From contig NZ_NIST01000001.1 in the NCBI RefSeq assembly GCF_002335745.1, forward strand, positions 920,300-984,299: a stretch of DNA of 64,000 bases, given 5' to 3'. Under the pieces are notes generated by a model. The model was not told the origin of the DNA and made no database searches. It saw only the letters and a list, made by a program, of their open reading frames with translations. This stretch comes from Evansella halocellulosilytica (GTDB lineage: Bacteria; Bacillota; Bacilli; Bacillales; Salisediminibacteriaceae). The position numbers and the translations under genes are program-made. How positions within the stretch are numbered: position 1 is the stretch's first letter; each line of letters opens with the position of its first letter. Below, one piece after another: positions 16,954 through 25,974 of the stretch.

Positions 16954-17280
16954 TTATTGGCGAGGTGCAAATAACATTACTGAAACACCCACTAAACATA
17001 TACCAGCACCTATCCAATCGTATAAATCAGGTGTTCTTTTATCAATACCCCATCCCCACAATACAGAAAGAACAATAAATACTCCTCCATAGGCAGCATA
17101 TACTCTACCGAATGATGGAAATGTTTGAAATGTGGCAATAACACCATATAACGCCAAGGCTATTCCTCCGAAAGCCCCCCAATAAAATGGCTTACCTTCT
17201 CTTAACCATAGCCAAATAAGATAACCTCCACCAATCTCTGCAAATCCAGCAAATATAAACAATACAATTGTGTAAATCAT
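16954..17280 (-). CDS. ynfA: YnfA/UPF0060-family small membrane protein
   Basis: A 108-aa, four-helix membrane protein of full family length. It has the UPF0060 hallmarks [34 protein letters not shown] and [15 protein letters not shown] [18 protein letters not shown]. YnfA is related to small multidrug-resistance pumps, but a substrate cannot be read from sequence. AAGGGTGGG lies 8 nt before the ATG. It is the only recognisable intact gene inside the Tn7-like boundaries, so it may be cargo. The 210 nt between copy B and its 3' end hold nothing I can name. Confidence 0.88.
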   Translation of the reverse strand: MIYTIVLFIFAGFAEIGGGYLIWLWLREGKPFYWGAFGGIALALYGVIATFQTFPSFGRVYAAYGGVFIVLSVLWGWGIDKRTPDLYDWIGAGICLVGVSVMLFAPRQ

Positions 17281-17299
17281 TTAATGCCCACCCTTGATA

Positions 17300-17460
17300 A
17301 CTAATTAACATGGTAATATACCGTATTCCAAGGGTAGTAAAGCACTGCATTACCATAGAACAACCAGAAGGCAAGAAATCGGTTATGGTACAGGTGGCAC
17401 CGCAAGGTGCTCTCATGAGGTTTAGGACACTCTCTTTGTTTGGTAATCTCTACTCTATGG
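17300..17460 (+). other. Third, partial match to the noncoding element
   Basis: Around 17387-17410 the block TGGTACAGGTGGCACC-GCAA-GGTGC forms a 5-bp GNRA-capped hairpin and resembles TGGTACAAGG..ACC-GTAA-GGT of copy B. The 3' module of copies A and B is absent. It lies between ynfA and the right-end sites. Confidence 0.35.
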
Positions 17461-17464
17461 TTAA

Positions 17465-17636
17465 GCAAACTTTTTTCTTATCTGTTTTAATTATTGAGTT
17501 CATATACGGCTGAAAAGGGGCAAATCTATGAGCAAACTTTATTCTCATGAAATAAGTTGGGTAATGCCTTTGAGGCTAGATATGGCAAGGGATGGACGTG
17601 TTTACGCGTATCTGCAAACTTTATTCTAATTTAACA
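17465..17636 (-). repeat. Right-end TnsB-type sites
   Basis: GCAAACTTT at 17465, 17532 and 17614, plus a variant GCAAATCT at 17520; read on the minus strand they are AAAGTTTGC, inverted relative to the left end. The outermost one abuts a TGTTAAA tip at 17636. Confidence 0.65.
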
Positions 17637-17639
17637 ACA

Positions 17640-17978
17640 GTGGCAAAAAGAGATAGATCGTCATCAAAAAAAATCGAAAAATGGATTAATGATGGAAGGC
17701 GAAAGGGTGAAGGTATTGACTATAAACCATGGTTAACAGTTAGAGATGTACCATCTAAAGACAACTTAAATAATAATCTTAATATTAAAATTGAGAATAC
17801 TACGGCTTACTGTGGAGATTTGAAAGGGATTGTTGAAAGGAAATTCCCTACGTTTAACGGGAAGGTCAAGCAAAAAGCACCTGGAGCAATTCAAAAGGAA
17901 TACCGGGAGCGTGGAGATCAGGATTATCGCTTAAATGCTACGCTGAATTTAAAGGAAAGATTGGAGTACAATCTATAA
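17640..17978 (+). pseudogene. tnsA'-'tnsB deletion remnant of a Tn7-like transposon
   Basis: From GTG 17640 the frame reads AKRDRSSSKKIEKWINDGRRKGEGIDYKPWLTVRDVPS, the typical N-terminus of Tn7-like TnsA. After about 40 residues it jumps to a TnsB segment (LNIKIENTTAY, GDLKGIVERKF, RERGDQDYRLNA), which is the end of the DDE core with the likely catalytic Glu in IVER. An internal deletion near 17757-17770 therefore removed most of tnsA and the front of tnsB while keeping the frame. A stop follows at 17978. The gene begins 3 nt outside the right tip of the element, facing away from it, which is not the normal Tn7 layout. From 17979 to 18197 only degraded sequence is seen. Confidence 0.7.
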
Positions 17979-18197
17979 TCACTCGCTTATGAATCTTGTC
18001 AATGCTAGTGGCACTTGGGCTAATAAGTCATTAGCTTACTTTGAAGCCTAGGGAAATAACATAGCAAAAGCAAAACATAGTAGTAAAGGGATTCGAAATT
18101 GGGCTTGAATTTTCTTATAATGTTCATTAAAAGGGTTGAACTAGACTGGGAGTAATGTTAGTCTAATGAATTTTGAGAATAAAGAGGCGGGGATTTT

Positions 18198-18890
18198 ATG
18201 TATAGAATATTAATTGTGGAGGATGAAATAAGTATTACTGATACATTAAAAAATCGTCTTAAAAAATACGGATATGAGTGTCACACAATAGAAGATTTTA
18301 AAAGAGTTCTGGATGTTTTTCAAGAAACAGAACCGCATTTAGTTATCATGGATATAAACCTTCCTTGCTTTGATGGATATTACTGGTCAAGAAAAATAAG
18401 GCAGATATCCACATGTCCAATTATGATTCTGTCTGCTCGAATGAGCGAACTAGACCAGATATATGGTATTGAAAATGGTGCAGATGATTTTATCACTAAG
18501 CCTTTTGTAATGGATGTAGTATTAGCAAAAATCAATGGACAAATTCGACGTACCTATGGAGAGTATGCAAAAAACGCAGAACGACGAATATTACAAATGG
18601 GTAATACTATCTTAAATTTGGACACAGTACGTTTATCTACGCCGAGGCAGGAGGAAGTATTGACGGTAAAAGAGCTCCAGCTTTGTAATATGTTTTTTGA
18701 GGCTTTTCCAAATGTTGTCACAAGACAGCAGCTGCTTTCTGTTATATGGGATGAAGAAGGATTTGTAGAAGAAAATACACTCACAGTGAATATCAGAAGA
18801 TTACGAAAAAAACTAGAAAATATCCAATCCTCCTTAGAACTAAAAACCATTCGGGGAATTGGCTACCAATTAATGGAGAAAGACAAATGA
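18198..18890 (+). CDS. bceR: OmpR-family response regulator, BceR-like
   Basis: A 230-aa response regulator: receiver domain with acidic pocket (VEDE), phospho-acceptor Asp52 in MDINLP, and conserved Lys in FITKPF, followed by a winged-helix OmpR domain (NVVTRQQLLSVIWDEE, LTVNIRRLRKKLE, IRGIGYQL). The downstream kinase lacks a sensor domain and an ABC transporter follows, so this is a BceR-type regulator that responds to cell-wall antibiotics such as bacitracin through the transporter. GAGGCGGGG precedes the ATG. It overlaps the kinase gene by 4 nt (ATGA). Confidence 0.9.
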   Translation: MYRILIVEDEISITDTLKNRLKKYGYECHTIEDFKRVLDVFQETEPHLVIMDINLPCFDGYYWSRKIRQISTCPIMILSARMSELDQIYGIENGADDFITKPFVMDVVLAKINGQIRRTYGEYAKNAERRILQMGNTILNLDTVRLSTPRQEEVLTVKELQLCNMFFEAFPNVVTRQQLLSVIWDEEGFVEENTLTVNIRRLRKKLENIQSSLELKTIRGIGYQLMEKDK

Positions 18891-19879
18891 AGTTATTTAT
18901 AAAGGATCATCTCAGCTTTATTCTTTTGTATCTGATAACTTTTATCTGCTTGCCTTTCATCATTGAACAATTAGATGGTTTTGAAAATCATTATTACTAT
19001 TTTAGTTTTTTAGCCATCACTTTATTAATTATTCTGCTTCTTATTCGCTATCTTCGTCGTAAAAAAATGTATACACATTTAAAGAAAGAAAATTTGGAAC
19101 AAGCTGGTTTTCTTGTCTATCGTCCTCATGCTCCAATAGAAAAAGCATATGCCAATCAATTAAAGGAATTTTCTTCCTTACTCTTGAAAGAGCAGGACAC
19201 GTATCAAGATTTTTTACAGGAACAGCAGCTACTTATTTCACATGCGGTGCATCAGATGAAGACGCCTATTTCTGTCATGCAATTGCTTGTTCAATCGAAT
19301 CAAATAAACGATGTCAAATCGTTGGAATGGCAGAAAGTAAAAGCCGAATGCGATAAAATAAACTTTTCGTTAAATCAACTATTGTCTTATAGCCGCTCTA
19401 CCCAATTATTATCTGATTTGAAAATTGAAGCGATGCCACTAAAGAAAATAATACAAGAGGTTATTAATGATTTAAAAGATTACTTTATTGAGGAAGAACT
19501 ATTTCCCAAGGTGACAATAGCGGAAGAAGTTATTCTTTATTCAGACCGAAAGTGGATGAAAGTAGTTGTCTTCCAACTGCTTAGTAATGCGATTAAATAT
19601 GGTGAGAAGTACTCTACTGTTCATATTTATTACAGGGATGGTCAGTTATCGATTCATAACAGAGGGGAAACCATTCCAAAAAGTGAGATCAATCGCTTAT
19701 TCAATTTGTTCTATACAGGTTCAAAAGGACGGAAAAGAAGTGAAGCAACAGGAATAGGTTTATACTTAGTCAAAAGAATTTTGATTACGCTAGATCATCC
19801 GTTTGAGTTAACGTCTCATCATCAAGAAACCATTTTCACCATTGAACTTTCGAAAAGTATTAGTACGGCTGCCGATTAA
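18887..19879 (+). CDS. bceS: Intramembrane-sensing histidine kinase, BceS-like
   Basis: A 330-aa kinase with two close TM helices (about residues 8-27 and 37-57) and almost no extracellular loop, the mark of intramembrane-sensing kinases. His122 in HAVHQMKTPIS is the phosphorylation site; N box LLSNAIKYG and G box GIGLYLVKRI are intact. These kinases detect antibiotics through the BceAB transporter rather than directly. The gene overlaps bceR by 4 nt. Its stop codon lies in the loop of a terminator hairpin. Confidence 0.9.
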   Translation: MKLFIKDHLSFILLYLITFICLPFIIEQLDGFENHYYYFSFLAITLLIILLLIRYLRRKKMYTHLKKENLEQAGFLVYRPHAPIEKAYANQLKEFSSLLLKEQDTYQDFLQEQQLLISHAVHQMKTPISVMQLLVQSNQINDVKSLEWQKVKAECDKINFSLNQLLSYSRSTQLLSDLKIEAMPLKKIIQEVINDLKDYFIEEELFPKVTIAEEVILYSDRKWMKVVVFQLLSNAIKYGEKYSTVHIYYRDGQLSIHNRGETIPKSEINRLFNLFYTGSKGRKRSEATGIGLYLVKRILITLDHPFELTSHHQETIFTIELSKSISTAAD

Positions 19880-19892
19880 GGCAGCCGTTTTG
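19865..19892 (+). terminator. Terminator between bceS and bceA
   Basis: ACGGCTGCC / GGCAGCCGT, 9 perfect bp with a 6-nt loop and TTTT. It separates the regulatory pair from the transporter pair, so the latter needs its own promoter; a TATAGT near 19959 and TGTCA repeats near 19898-19912 are candidates for that promoter and the BceR site. Confidence 0.8.
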
Positions 19893-19994
19893 AATGTGTC
19901 AATATTGTCACTTTGCCGTCATGTTTTTAAATGTTAAGGAATGGACTACTTCGGTATAGTAAAGTTAACAATGAAAAAGACAGGAGTGGTATAT

Positions 19995-20756
19995 ATGTCA
20001 GGTATAATTTTAAATGTTCAACAACTCCATAAGGAGTATGTAGGAGAGGTGAACTATAAAGCATTAAAAGGAATTGATTTTCAACTGAAACGTAATGAAT
20101 TTGTCTCTGTAATGGGCCCGTCTGGAAGTGGGAAAACGACATTTTTAAATTGTATATCAACCATAGACCGTCCGACAAATGGTTCTATTACAATTAACCA
20201 AAAAAACCCATATGAACTGAATGATGAAGATCTTGCAAAGTTTCGACGTAGTGAATTGGGTTTTGTTTTTCAAGATTTTAACTTGGTTCACACATTAACC
20301 GTAGAAGAAAACATTTTATTATCATTGACACTCGATGCAGTGAATGCAAAGGAAATGACATCCCGTTTAGCGGAAGTCGTTGAGTTTTTAGGAATTGAAG
20401 AAATAATGAAGAAGAGAACCTTTGAAATTTCAGGGGGACAGAAGCAACGTGTAGCCATTGCACGAGCAGTTATTCATCAGCCTAGTCTATTATTAGCAGA
20501 TGAGCCGACTGGGAATCTGGACTCTAAAGCAGCAAATAGTGTGATGACACTATTTCAATCCATTCACGAAACGTTTCAAACCTCTTTATTAATGGTCACA
20601 CATGATCCGTATGTTGCCAGTTTTGCTGAGCGAGTGATTTTTATGCAAGACGGGATGCTCTACAATGAAATACAGAGGGGTGACCACAAGCAGCAGTTCT
20701 ATCAAGAAATTGTAGATACACTGACATTTCTGGGCGGTGGATATCATGAGCTTTAA
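19995..20756 (+). CDS. bceA: Peptide-antibiotic ABC transporter ATP-binding protein, BceA-like
   Basis: A 253-aa ABC ATPase of the MacB/LolD branch: Walker A GPSGSGKTT, Q-loop FVFQDFNL, signature SGGQKQR, Walker B LLLADEPTGNLD, H-loop VTHD. With BceB it should remove bacitracin-like peptides from their membrane targets and signal to BceS. The ATG at 19995 has AGGAGTGG just upstream; the frame extends further left to 19941 without a ribosome site. It overlaps bceB by 11 nt. Confidence 0.9.
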   Translation: MSGIILNVQQLHKEYVGEVNYKALKGIDFQLKRNEFVSVMGPSGSGKTTFLNCISTIDRPTNGSITINQKNPYELNDEDLAKFRRSELGFVFQDFNLVHTLTVEENILLSLTLDAVNAKEMTSRLAEVVEFLGIEEIMKKRTFEISGGQKQRVAIARAVIHQPSLLLADEPTGNLDSKAANSVMTLFQSIHETFQTSLLMVTHDPYVASFAERVIFMQDGMLYNEIQRGDHKQQFYQEIVDTLTFLGGGYHEL

Positions 20757-22596
20757 TCATATTGTCATTCAAAATATATTACGGGATAAATGGACCTATA
20801 TTTCCTATTTTCTAAGCAGCGTCTTTTCTATTTTAGTCTTTTTCTTTTTTTTGATTACTGCATTTCATCCAATGATGGATGCAATCGATCCGAATAGCTC
20901 ACTTGGAATAGCCATGATTCTATGTAGTATTATTGTCTATATTTTTTCTTTTATTTTTATTATTTATTCGATGCTGGCTTTTTTAAAGAAGAAAACCAAA
21001 AGCCTTGGAGTCTTTATAATTTCTGGAGCATCGACGAAGCAAGTGCAGAAAATGGTATTCCGAGAAAATATGCTGATTGCTTTAGCTGCAATTATTACAG
21101 CCATTGTTGTTGGATTAGTCGTTTCTCCTCTGTTTTTAATGGTCGTTAAAAATGTCTTAGAGGCAGATAGCTTTGGAATGTATGTACCAGTACAGGCTAT
21201 TGCAATGACATTCATTTTATTTAGTGTTTTATTTTTAATTGTTTCCAAAATAACGACACGATTTATTAAGAAAGAAGAAGCTATACAACTGTTGAAAGCA
21301 GATGTAACACAGGAAAAATTAATACTTCCAACTCCATGGAAGTTCCTTTTATCCATCTTAGTGAGTGCAGTTTTATTACTACCTTTCAAAGTAAGCCCAG
21401 GTATCATTGAAAGCTTAGGAATTGTTTATTATATTAGTTTGTTTATCAGTCTGTTAATGACGATTTATTTTGTATTAACCCAAGGAACCTGGTTTACTAT
21501 TCGGAGATTGCAAAAAAGCTCTTCGTATTACAGAAAAACCAATATGTTATTTGTATCGAATTTACAGGCCAAAGGCAATTCACATGCTCATGTCATTTAT
21601 TTGCTCAGTATTTTACTGCTTGCAGTATTTGTTACTACGAGTGTATTGTACAGTTCGTATTATAATGTCGAAGAAAATACAGAAGCTGTATATCCGTATA
21701 GCTTTCAATATATTTCACTTCCAGATAATCCTATAGAAAAAGAACAGCAAGATATTGAATTTATGGAGACAACTCTTGAGCAAACAGTGGGAGATTTCGA
21801 TGCGTATCAATCTGCGTTCAAAACAGACGAAGACCGCAGGATTGGCTTCATGTCGAATACTAATTTCAATGCACTTGGTACACACCAAGCGATAACACTT
21901 AACGATAATGAATATTATGTTGTGGCAGGAAATGAGGGAATAATTCCAAATACGGATGCCATTCAGGATTATGTGGATGACCCTCTTCAGTACGTAGGAT
22001 TAGAAGAACGAATGATTCTTATAACAGGCTTTCGGGCAGTATATTATGTTATACCAGATGCGATTTATGAAGCAATCAATTATCCAGAATATCATGTGTT
22101 TGCTTATGAATTGGAGGACTGGACAGAGAAACGGGATGTAGCAGAAAAAATAGAATCACAAATCATGACAGAACCAGGTGAGCGTTACGTCGCATCGAAA
22201 ATTTCATTATATGCTGTCGAGTTATTTGTAAAGAGGATCTTGTTCTTTATTGGTTTTATGCTTAGTCTGCTTTTTTTAAGTGCAGCCATGAGTATTCTTT
22301 ATTTTTACTTGCAAACCTCTTTAGCGGGAGAAAAAGAAAAATATTTCGGCATTCGCAAAATCGGGCTATCTATGAAAGAAATTAGTGTTATTGTGACAAG
22401 AGAATTATCAATATTGATTTTTGTCCCTTTTACAATTGCTACGATTTTATTATTTATCGTGTTATTCAGTATTCGTGATGCACTTTCACCAGCATTTTTT
22501 CAGATGACTACCGTTGGTGTAGGAATTATTTTGATGTTGTTTACTCTGAGCTTTTTTATTATACGTAAAACATATTTTAAAAAATTGGTAGAGTAA
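20746..22596 (+). CDS. bceB: Peptide-antibiotic ABC transporter permease, BceB-like
   Basis: A 616-aa FtsX-like permease. About ten TM helices are visible, with a large polar stretch near residues 300-500 (between TTSVLYSSYY and VELFVKRILFFIGF), which is the extracellular domain typical of BceB. The block SLAGEKEKYFGIRKIGLSMKEI near the C-terminal helices is typical of the family. The ATG at 20746 is preferred over GTG 20737, which lies in the GGGCGGTGG ribosome region. The gene ends the module; the next 235 nt hold only remnants. Confidence 0.88.
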   Translation: MSFNHIVIQNILRDKWTYISYFLSSVFSILVFFFFLITAFHPMMDAIDPNSSLGIAMILCSIIVYIFSFIFIIYSMLAFLKKKTKSLGVFIISGASTKQVQKMVFRENMLIALAAIITAIVVGLVVSPLFLMVVKNVLEADSFGMYVPVQAIAMTFILFSVLFLIVSKITTRFIKKEEAIQLLKADVTQEKLILPTPWKFLLSILVSAVLLLPFKVSPGIIESLGIVYYISLFISLLMTIYFVLTQGTWFTIRRLQKSSSYYRKTNMLFVSNLQAKGNSHAHVIYLLSILLLAVFVTTSVLYSSYYNVEENTEAVYPYSFQYISLPDNPIEKEQQDIEFMETTLEQTVGDFDAYQSAFKTDEDRRIGFMSNTNFNALGTHQAITLNDNEYYVVAGNEGIIPNTDAIQDYVDDPLQYVGLEERMILITGFRAVYYVIPDAIYEAINYPEYHVFAYELEDWTEKRDVAEKIESQIMTEPGERYVASKISLYAVELFVKRILFFIGFMLSLLFLSAAMSILYFYLQTSLAGEKEKYFGIRKIGLSMKEISVIVTRELSILIFVPFTIATILLFIVLFSIRDALSPAFFQMTTVGVGIILMLFTLSFFIIRKTYFKKLVE

Positions 22597-22831
22597 GTGA
22601 GAGAACACATTAATCTGGATTTCGAAAGTCTGAGCAAGAAAATTATTCTATTCATTACAATTTAGCCGATGAGCGATTTCGGTATGAGATAAATTTCATC
22701 CACCTTTTTACGTATTACTAATCAATCGAGTATCTAAATGACCAGACTATTTATTTTGGCGATATGCTAGCTATTGGTGGTGTTAACTTTGAAAGTATTA
22801 GTATAAATAACAAACTGAAGAACAAGAATAT

Positions 22832-23200
22832 TTGGTGGAATGGGAGAGAAAATCTCAAGATCAAAAATTTTACTATCTAAATACGCTTCTGTTCGAAGTT
22901 TCCTTTTCATGGATTATTGGTGCCCTATTCTTTGGTATTGAAGGGTTACATCCACATATTGTAGCGGTACAGGGCAGAGGTTGGGAGTATGTATCGGTTA
23001 TCGGTGAAATTACTACGGTGTATGGATATAAGCTGGTTAATCTAGTTATGATGGCCACCTTTGCGTTTATGATATCGAGTATTTTCCGTAATAGTGCACT
23101 TGAGGTAGGAATAGCTGTATCTTTAATGATGGCTGGGAATTCCATTGTTTTATGGAGCACACATCGGCTAAATATATTGGGTATTCGGAAAATAGTGTGG
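22832..23200 (+). pseudogene. Remnant of an ABC-2-type permease
   Basis: The frame encodes three hydrophobic helices in the order of bacitracin-type ABC-2 permeases (SWIIGALFFGIEGLHP, ITTVYGYKLVNLVMMATFAFMISSIFRNSALEVGIAVSLMMAGN). There is no credible start or ribosome site, the N-terminal half is missing, and after HR near 23170 the reading frame becomes unrelated. It lies right after bceAB, so it may derive from a second antibiotic transporter. The sequence from 23200 to 23480 is not recognised. Confidence 0.55.
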
Positions 23201-23481
23201 AAAGAGGGTTACAAGGAACCCTCTTCCATTGCCTTAGTCAGTGTGGAAAAGTCAGCAGCCAACTGTTGCATAATAAAAACTTTAACTTTTGGGGTTAACC
23301 ACCAAACCTTGATTTCATACGGTTGTATTTTTGTGGTTTGTCTAAAATCAATTAGTTTTCAAGTTATGTGTACAGGATTTGCAACAATCTTTTCGTCGGA
23401 TGATCTTCCGGCGTCTCAGTTTTAGCGAAAAAAGCTATGAGGATGCTTTTTTTAGTGCCAATAATAACCTGAATAAATCTA

Positions 23482-23675
23482 CTAAACAGACTTATAAATC
23501 ATAACTACTATGCTGGATTTAAACGTTTGTGTCTCTACAAGACTCAAATTTTTCGTATCTAAATTTTCTTTAAATAGACGTTTCCCACCACCCACAACAA
23601 CTGGATGAATCATGAGTCTATATTCATCGATGAGGTCATGCTGCATCAATAAATTGACTAATTGACCACTGCCAT
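23482..23675 (-). pseudogene. C-terminal fragment of a RibD/DHFR-family reductase (YwjB/YyaP-like)
   Basis: Minus-strand translation gives [34 protein letters not shown], the conserved C-terminal region of dihydrofolate-reductase-like proteins, and ends at a stop at 23482. Upstream of GSGQ the homology stops abruptly at 23675 and purine-rich, G-heavy sequence follows to about 23830. The N-terminal two thirds of the gene are gone. Confidence 0.7.
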
Positions 23676-23861
23676 GAGAAAAAAGAGCGGAAAAACGGGT
23701 TATTTTGAGGAAGAACTAAGTTCCCTTGCTTTTTGGCATAGAAGAGGGGGTAAAGCCTTGGGGGAGAAAGGGGCGAGGAGGGTTTGGGGCATTGGAGGAT
23801 TGAGACGAGGGTGTTTGAAGGAACGTTTATTTTCAATAGGGACAAATGATTTAAAAAACAA

Positions 23862-24149
23862 TCAGATATAAGATCTAAGGCTCGAAACACACAAATTAAT
23901 TAACCGTTTCACATAAAGTAAAATAATTATTAGAATAAATGAAACAATGATTGCAAAAGGAATACTTAAAGGAACTGGGAGATCAATTCCAGGCCAAATG
24001 CCCATTCTTATTTGCTCAAAACCGAATGTTCGAAGTATCCCTGCAAGCATGGAAATGATCGTACTAACAATTAATCCTACGTACAGTATGGAAAGGACAG
24101 GGATTGTTAGTAAATAAAAAAAGGGGAAAATAACCTTTTTAATGTTCAT
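23862..24149 (-). CDS. Small membrane protein of unknown function
   Basis: A 95-aa protein with two or three TM helices (IFPFFYLLTIPVLSILYVGLIVSTII, IPFAIIVSFILIIILLYV). It starts at ATG 24149, sharing a base with the stop of the bactofilin-like gene (TAATG), so translation is probably coupled. Its role may be to anchor or assist the polymer-forming partner; this is inference from position. Confidence 0.6.
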   Translation of the reverse strand: MNIKKVIFPFFYLLTIPVLSILYVGLIVSTIISMLAGILRTFGFEQIRMGIWPGIDLPVPLSIPFAIIVSFILIIILLYVKRLINLCVSSLRSYI

Positions 24150-24814
24150 TATTTTTCACTCCTTACGATATGCTGAACTTTCGCATTTGGAGATATTGTA
24201 TAATGTTCCTTATAATAAAGTGTTTGGATATTGCAATTTTCCCCTATTACCACTGTATCCCCTTCAACAATTTCTGCGTCTGTATAGGAAATTTGCAGTC
24301 TTCTACCTTTTATATATTTGCAGATTAGTTTTTTTCTTAATAAAGAAATAGTTATCCTTTCCTTCTCTATATAGGCCTCATCAGCGATAAGCCGTTCAAT
24401 AAAACTTTCACCTGATAATTTTAACTGAAATTGGTTTGTATGTATTTCCTTTGCTTGAACAATGCCAGTTAAATCAACTTTTTCCGATTGGAAAATATCT
24501 TCTACTGTTAGTCTACCTGAACCATTAATCTTTATTGTTTGTCCTTTTTTTATTTTTAGATTACCTGCATTTACAATTTCTTTAATATCGAAATATTTTT
24601 TTAAAACACAAGACCCTGAGCTTTTTAAAACATCTGCTACGACATCATAATGAAAAGAGCTATATCCATGGGTTGAAATTTTTTTAGTGCGTATATCCTG
24701 ATGGAAAGCAACAGAGCCACGAATTCTTAATAAATCATATGTTGTTGACAAATCTTTAATAGTGCCACTTGTAAGGGTTATGCTACGCAACTTCTGATTT
24801 TGTTCGTTTTTCAT
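24149..24814 (-). CDS. Bactofilin-like polymer-forming protein
   Basis: A 221-aa beta-rich protein with repeated short strands separated by G/N turns (IRGSVAFHQDIRTKKISTHGYSSF, INGSGRLTVEDIF, IVEGDTVVIGENCNIQTLYY), the pattern of the bactofilin beta-helix; it resembles the Bacillus YhbE/YhbF type in length. It would assemble into filaments at the membrane. The start has AC-rich leader and a 16-bp inverted repeat upstream that is probably the MarR operator. It is coupled to the small membrane protein gene downstream. Confidence 0.6.
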   Translation of the reverse strand: MKNEQNQKLRSITLTSGTIKDLSTTYDLLRIRGSVAFHQDIRTKKISTHGYSSFHYDVVADVLKSSGSCVLKKYFDIKEIVNAGNLKIKKGQTIKINGSGRLTVEDIFQSEKVDLTGIVQAKEIHTNQFQLKLSGESFIERLIADEAYIEKERITISLLRKKLICKYIKGRRLQISYTDAEIVEGDTVVIGENCNIQTLYYKEHYTISPNAKVQHIVRSEK

Positions 24815-24827
24815 TCTTTAACACCAC

Positions 24828-24882
24828 CATGTTTTAATTAATACATATTTTAGTTATTAAAATATATATTAATTAAAACATG
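24828..24882. promoter_or_regulatory. Long inverted repeat, probable MarR operator
   Basis: Two perfect 16-bp arms, CATGTTTTAATTAATA (24828-24843) and TATTAATTAAAACATG (24867-24882), with a 23-nt A/T spacer. It lies just upstream of the bactofilin-like gene, and the MarR gene is next on the same strand, so control by that regulator is likely. Confidence 0.65.
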
Positions 24883-25028
24883 ATAACTGTGATTTTGGCA
24901 AGAATAAAAAAATCATGTTGTAATATTAAATTTGGTACGATTTATTACTATTAAAAAGTGTAAGAAAGCAATTGAAGCAAGATATTCTTCTTGTATAGTA
25001 AAATAAGGATTTCACCATCGTGAAATCC

Positions 25029-25442
25029 TTAGAAAATTTTATTCATTATCTTATTGATATCCGTTAAAACCTCTGCTATATTATTTATTGTTTCTTGTGG
25101 AAACTTCAAAAATATTTCATGAACCTTATCCTCACCGATATTAGTTAAAACCATTTTTACTACTCGACGATCTTCACTCTCTCTTATCCGTTGTACTAAA
25201 TTTAATTTTTCTAGTTTATCACACATTGATGTAACAGCTCCGGGAGTAACATTAAAAAAATCAGCAATTTCAGTTGCTTTCATTCCACCATTAATTTCTA
25301 GCTGGAGAAGAAGAATAAGCTGATTTTGGGAGAGTGATTCTCCTTCAGTAAGTAAATTTACAAACTTCTTAGACTTTAGTTGTATTTCAAGCAGTTCACT
25401 CATAATAAATTTAATTTTGTCCATTTGATTGTTTTCCGACAT
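25029..25442 (-). CDS. MarR-family transcriptional regulator
   Basis: A 137-aa MarR-type winged-helix protein: MKATEIADFFNVTPGAVTSMCDKLEKLNLVQRIRESEDRRVVKMVLT is the HTH plus wing, with the DRR salt-bridge motif. Long N- and C-terminal helices make the dimer. There is one Cys in the recognition helix (SMCDK). It probably controls the bactofilin-like operon through the 16-bp inverted repeat and itself. An A/T-rich TTAAAATATAT element upstream (25460-25485) resembles that repeat. Confidence 0.85.
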   Translation of the reverse strand: MSENNQMDKIKFIMSELLEIQLKSKKFVNLLTEGESLSQNQLILLLQLEINGGMKATEIADFFNVTPGAVTSMCDKLEKLNLVQRIRESEDRRVVKMVLTNIGEDKVHEIFLKFPQETINNIAEVLTDINKIMNKIF

Positions 25443-25942
25443 ATTATCACAGCCTATATTATTTATTAGTTAAAATATATAGTAAGTATATAATTAATTC
25501 TGCTGACTGCCAACAATTTCTTACTTTTATTGATATGGTAATATAAAAGTAGATATTTTGGACATTATAAAAATACTATGAGAGATATTAGCACCATAGA
25601 TTTTTTCTTAAATTATAAACAGGTGTTTATTTTGGTGCGAAACATTTCTGGCTAAAAATGTAGTCATATATTTTTGGTAAATTTTAAGTTGTTTCTGTGT
25701 AATATTTTGAAAGACTAATGCATCTTCTTAGTTTATCTCTTGTGAAAAACCGGTCGGAAAATACCGAAGTATCTCCCCGCTAAAATCCGCTTCCCCATGC
25801 TAAAAAGATCTTCCCTCCTGCTTTATAATTGGTTTCCGAACAGTAAGAAGACGGGAAAAAGCGGGCTCAATATTTATGAAACTCAATGGCTTTTCAATAT
25901 ATATCAAACGTTTGTTCAACTAAAAATCAACAAAAAATTTGG

Positions 25943-25974
25943 GGCTGAGTCCAAATAGGGATTCAGTCTTTTTC
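25943..25974 (+). terminator. Hairpin with T-run in repeat copy 1
   Basis: GGCTGAGTCC pairs with GGGATTCAGTC (two G-U pairs) and is followed by TTTTT. Confidence 0.55.

Larger units (their letters stand above)
15428..17636. mobile_element. Tn7-like non-autonomous element or nested end remnants
   Basis: Bounded by inverted tips: left TGTTAAA then AATAAAGTTTGC (15428-15450) and, on the minus strand from 17636, the same pattern, with 20 of 23 bases equal. Repeated AAAGTTTGC-type sites continue inward from both tips, as TnsB sites do in Tn7 ends. A second left-like end starts at 16180. Inside are two large noncoding repeats, a ynfA-like gene and no transposase. A tnsA'-'tnsB relic lies just outside the right tip. 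Flanking 5-mers (ATCTA left, ACAGT right) do not match, so no target duplication is seen; a later rearrangement is likely. Confidence 0.6.

Noticed and set aside
17281-17350. Guanidine-type (ykkC) riboswitch before the ynfA-like gene
   Set aside because: The ynfA family is SMR-like, but I could not find the ykkC conserved segments on the minus strand.
17387-17412. T-box-like sequence GGTGGCACCGC
   Set aside because: It resembles the T-box core, but it forms a GNRA hairpin shared with the noncoding copies A and B, and there is no specifier arm, antiterminator or downstream amino-acid gene.
16175-17644. Possible target-site duplication GTGGG / GTGGC
   Set aside because: It needs a different right tip (17639) that breaks the tip-to-site spacing, and matches only 4 of 5 bases.
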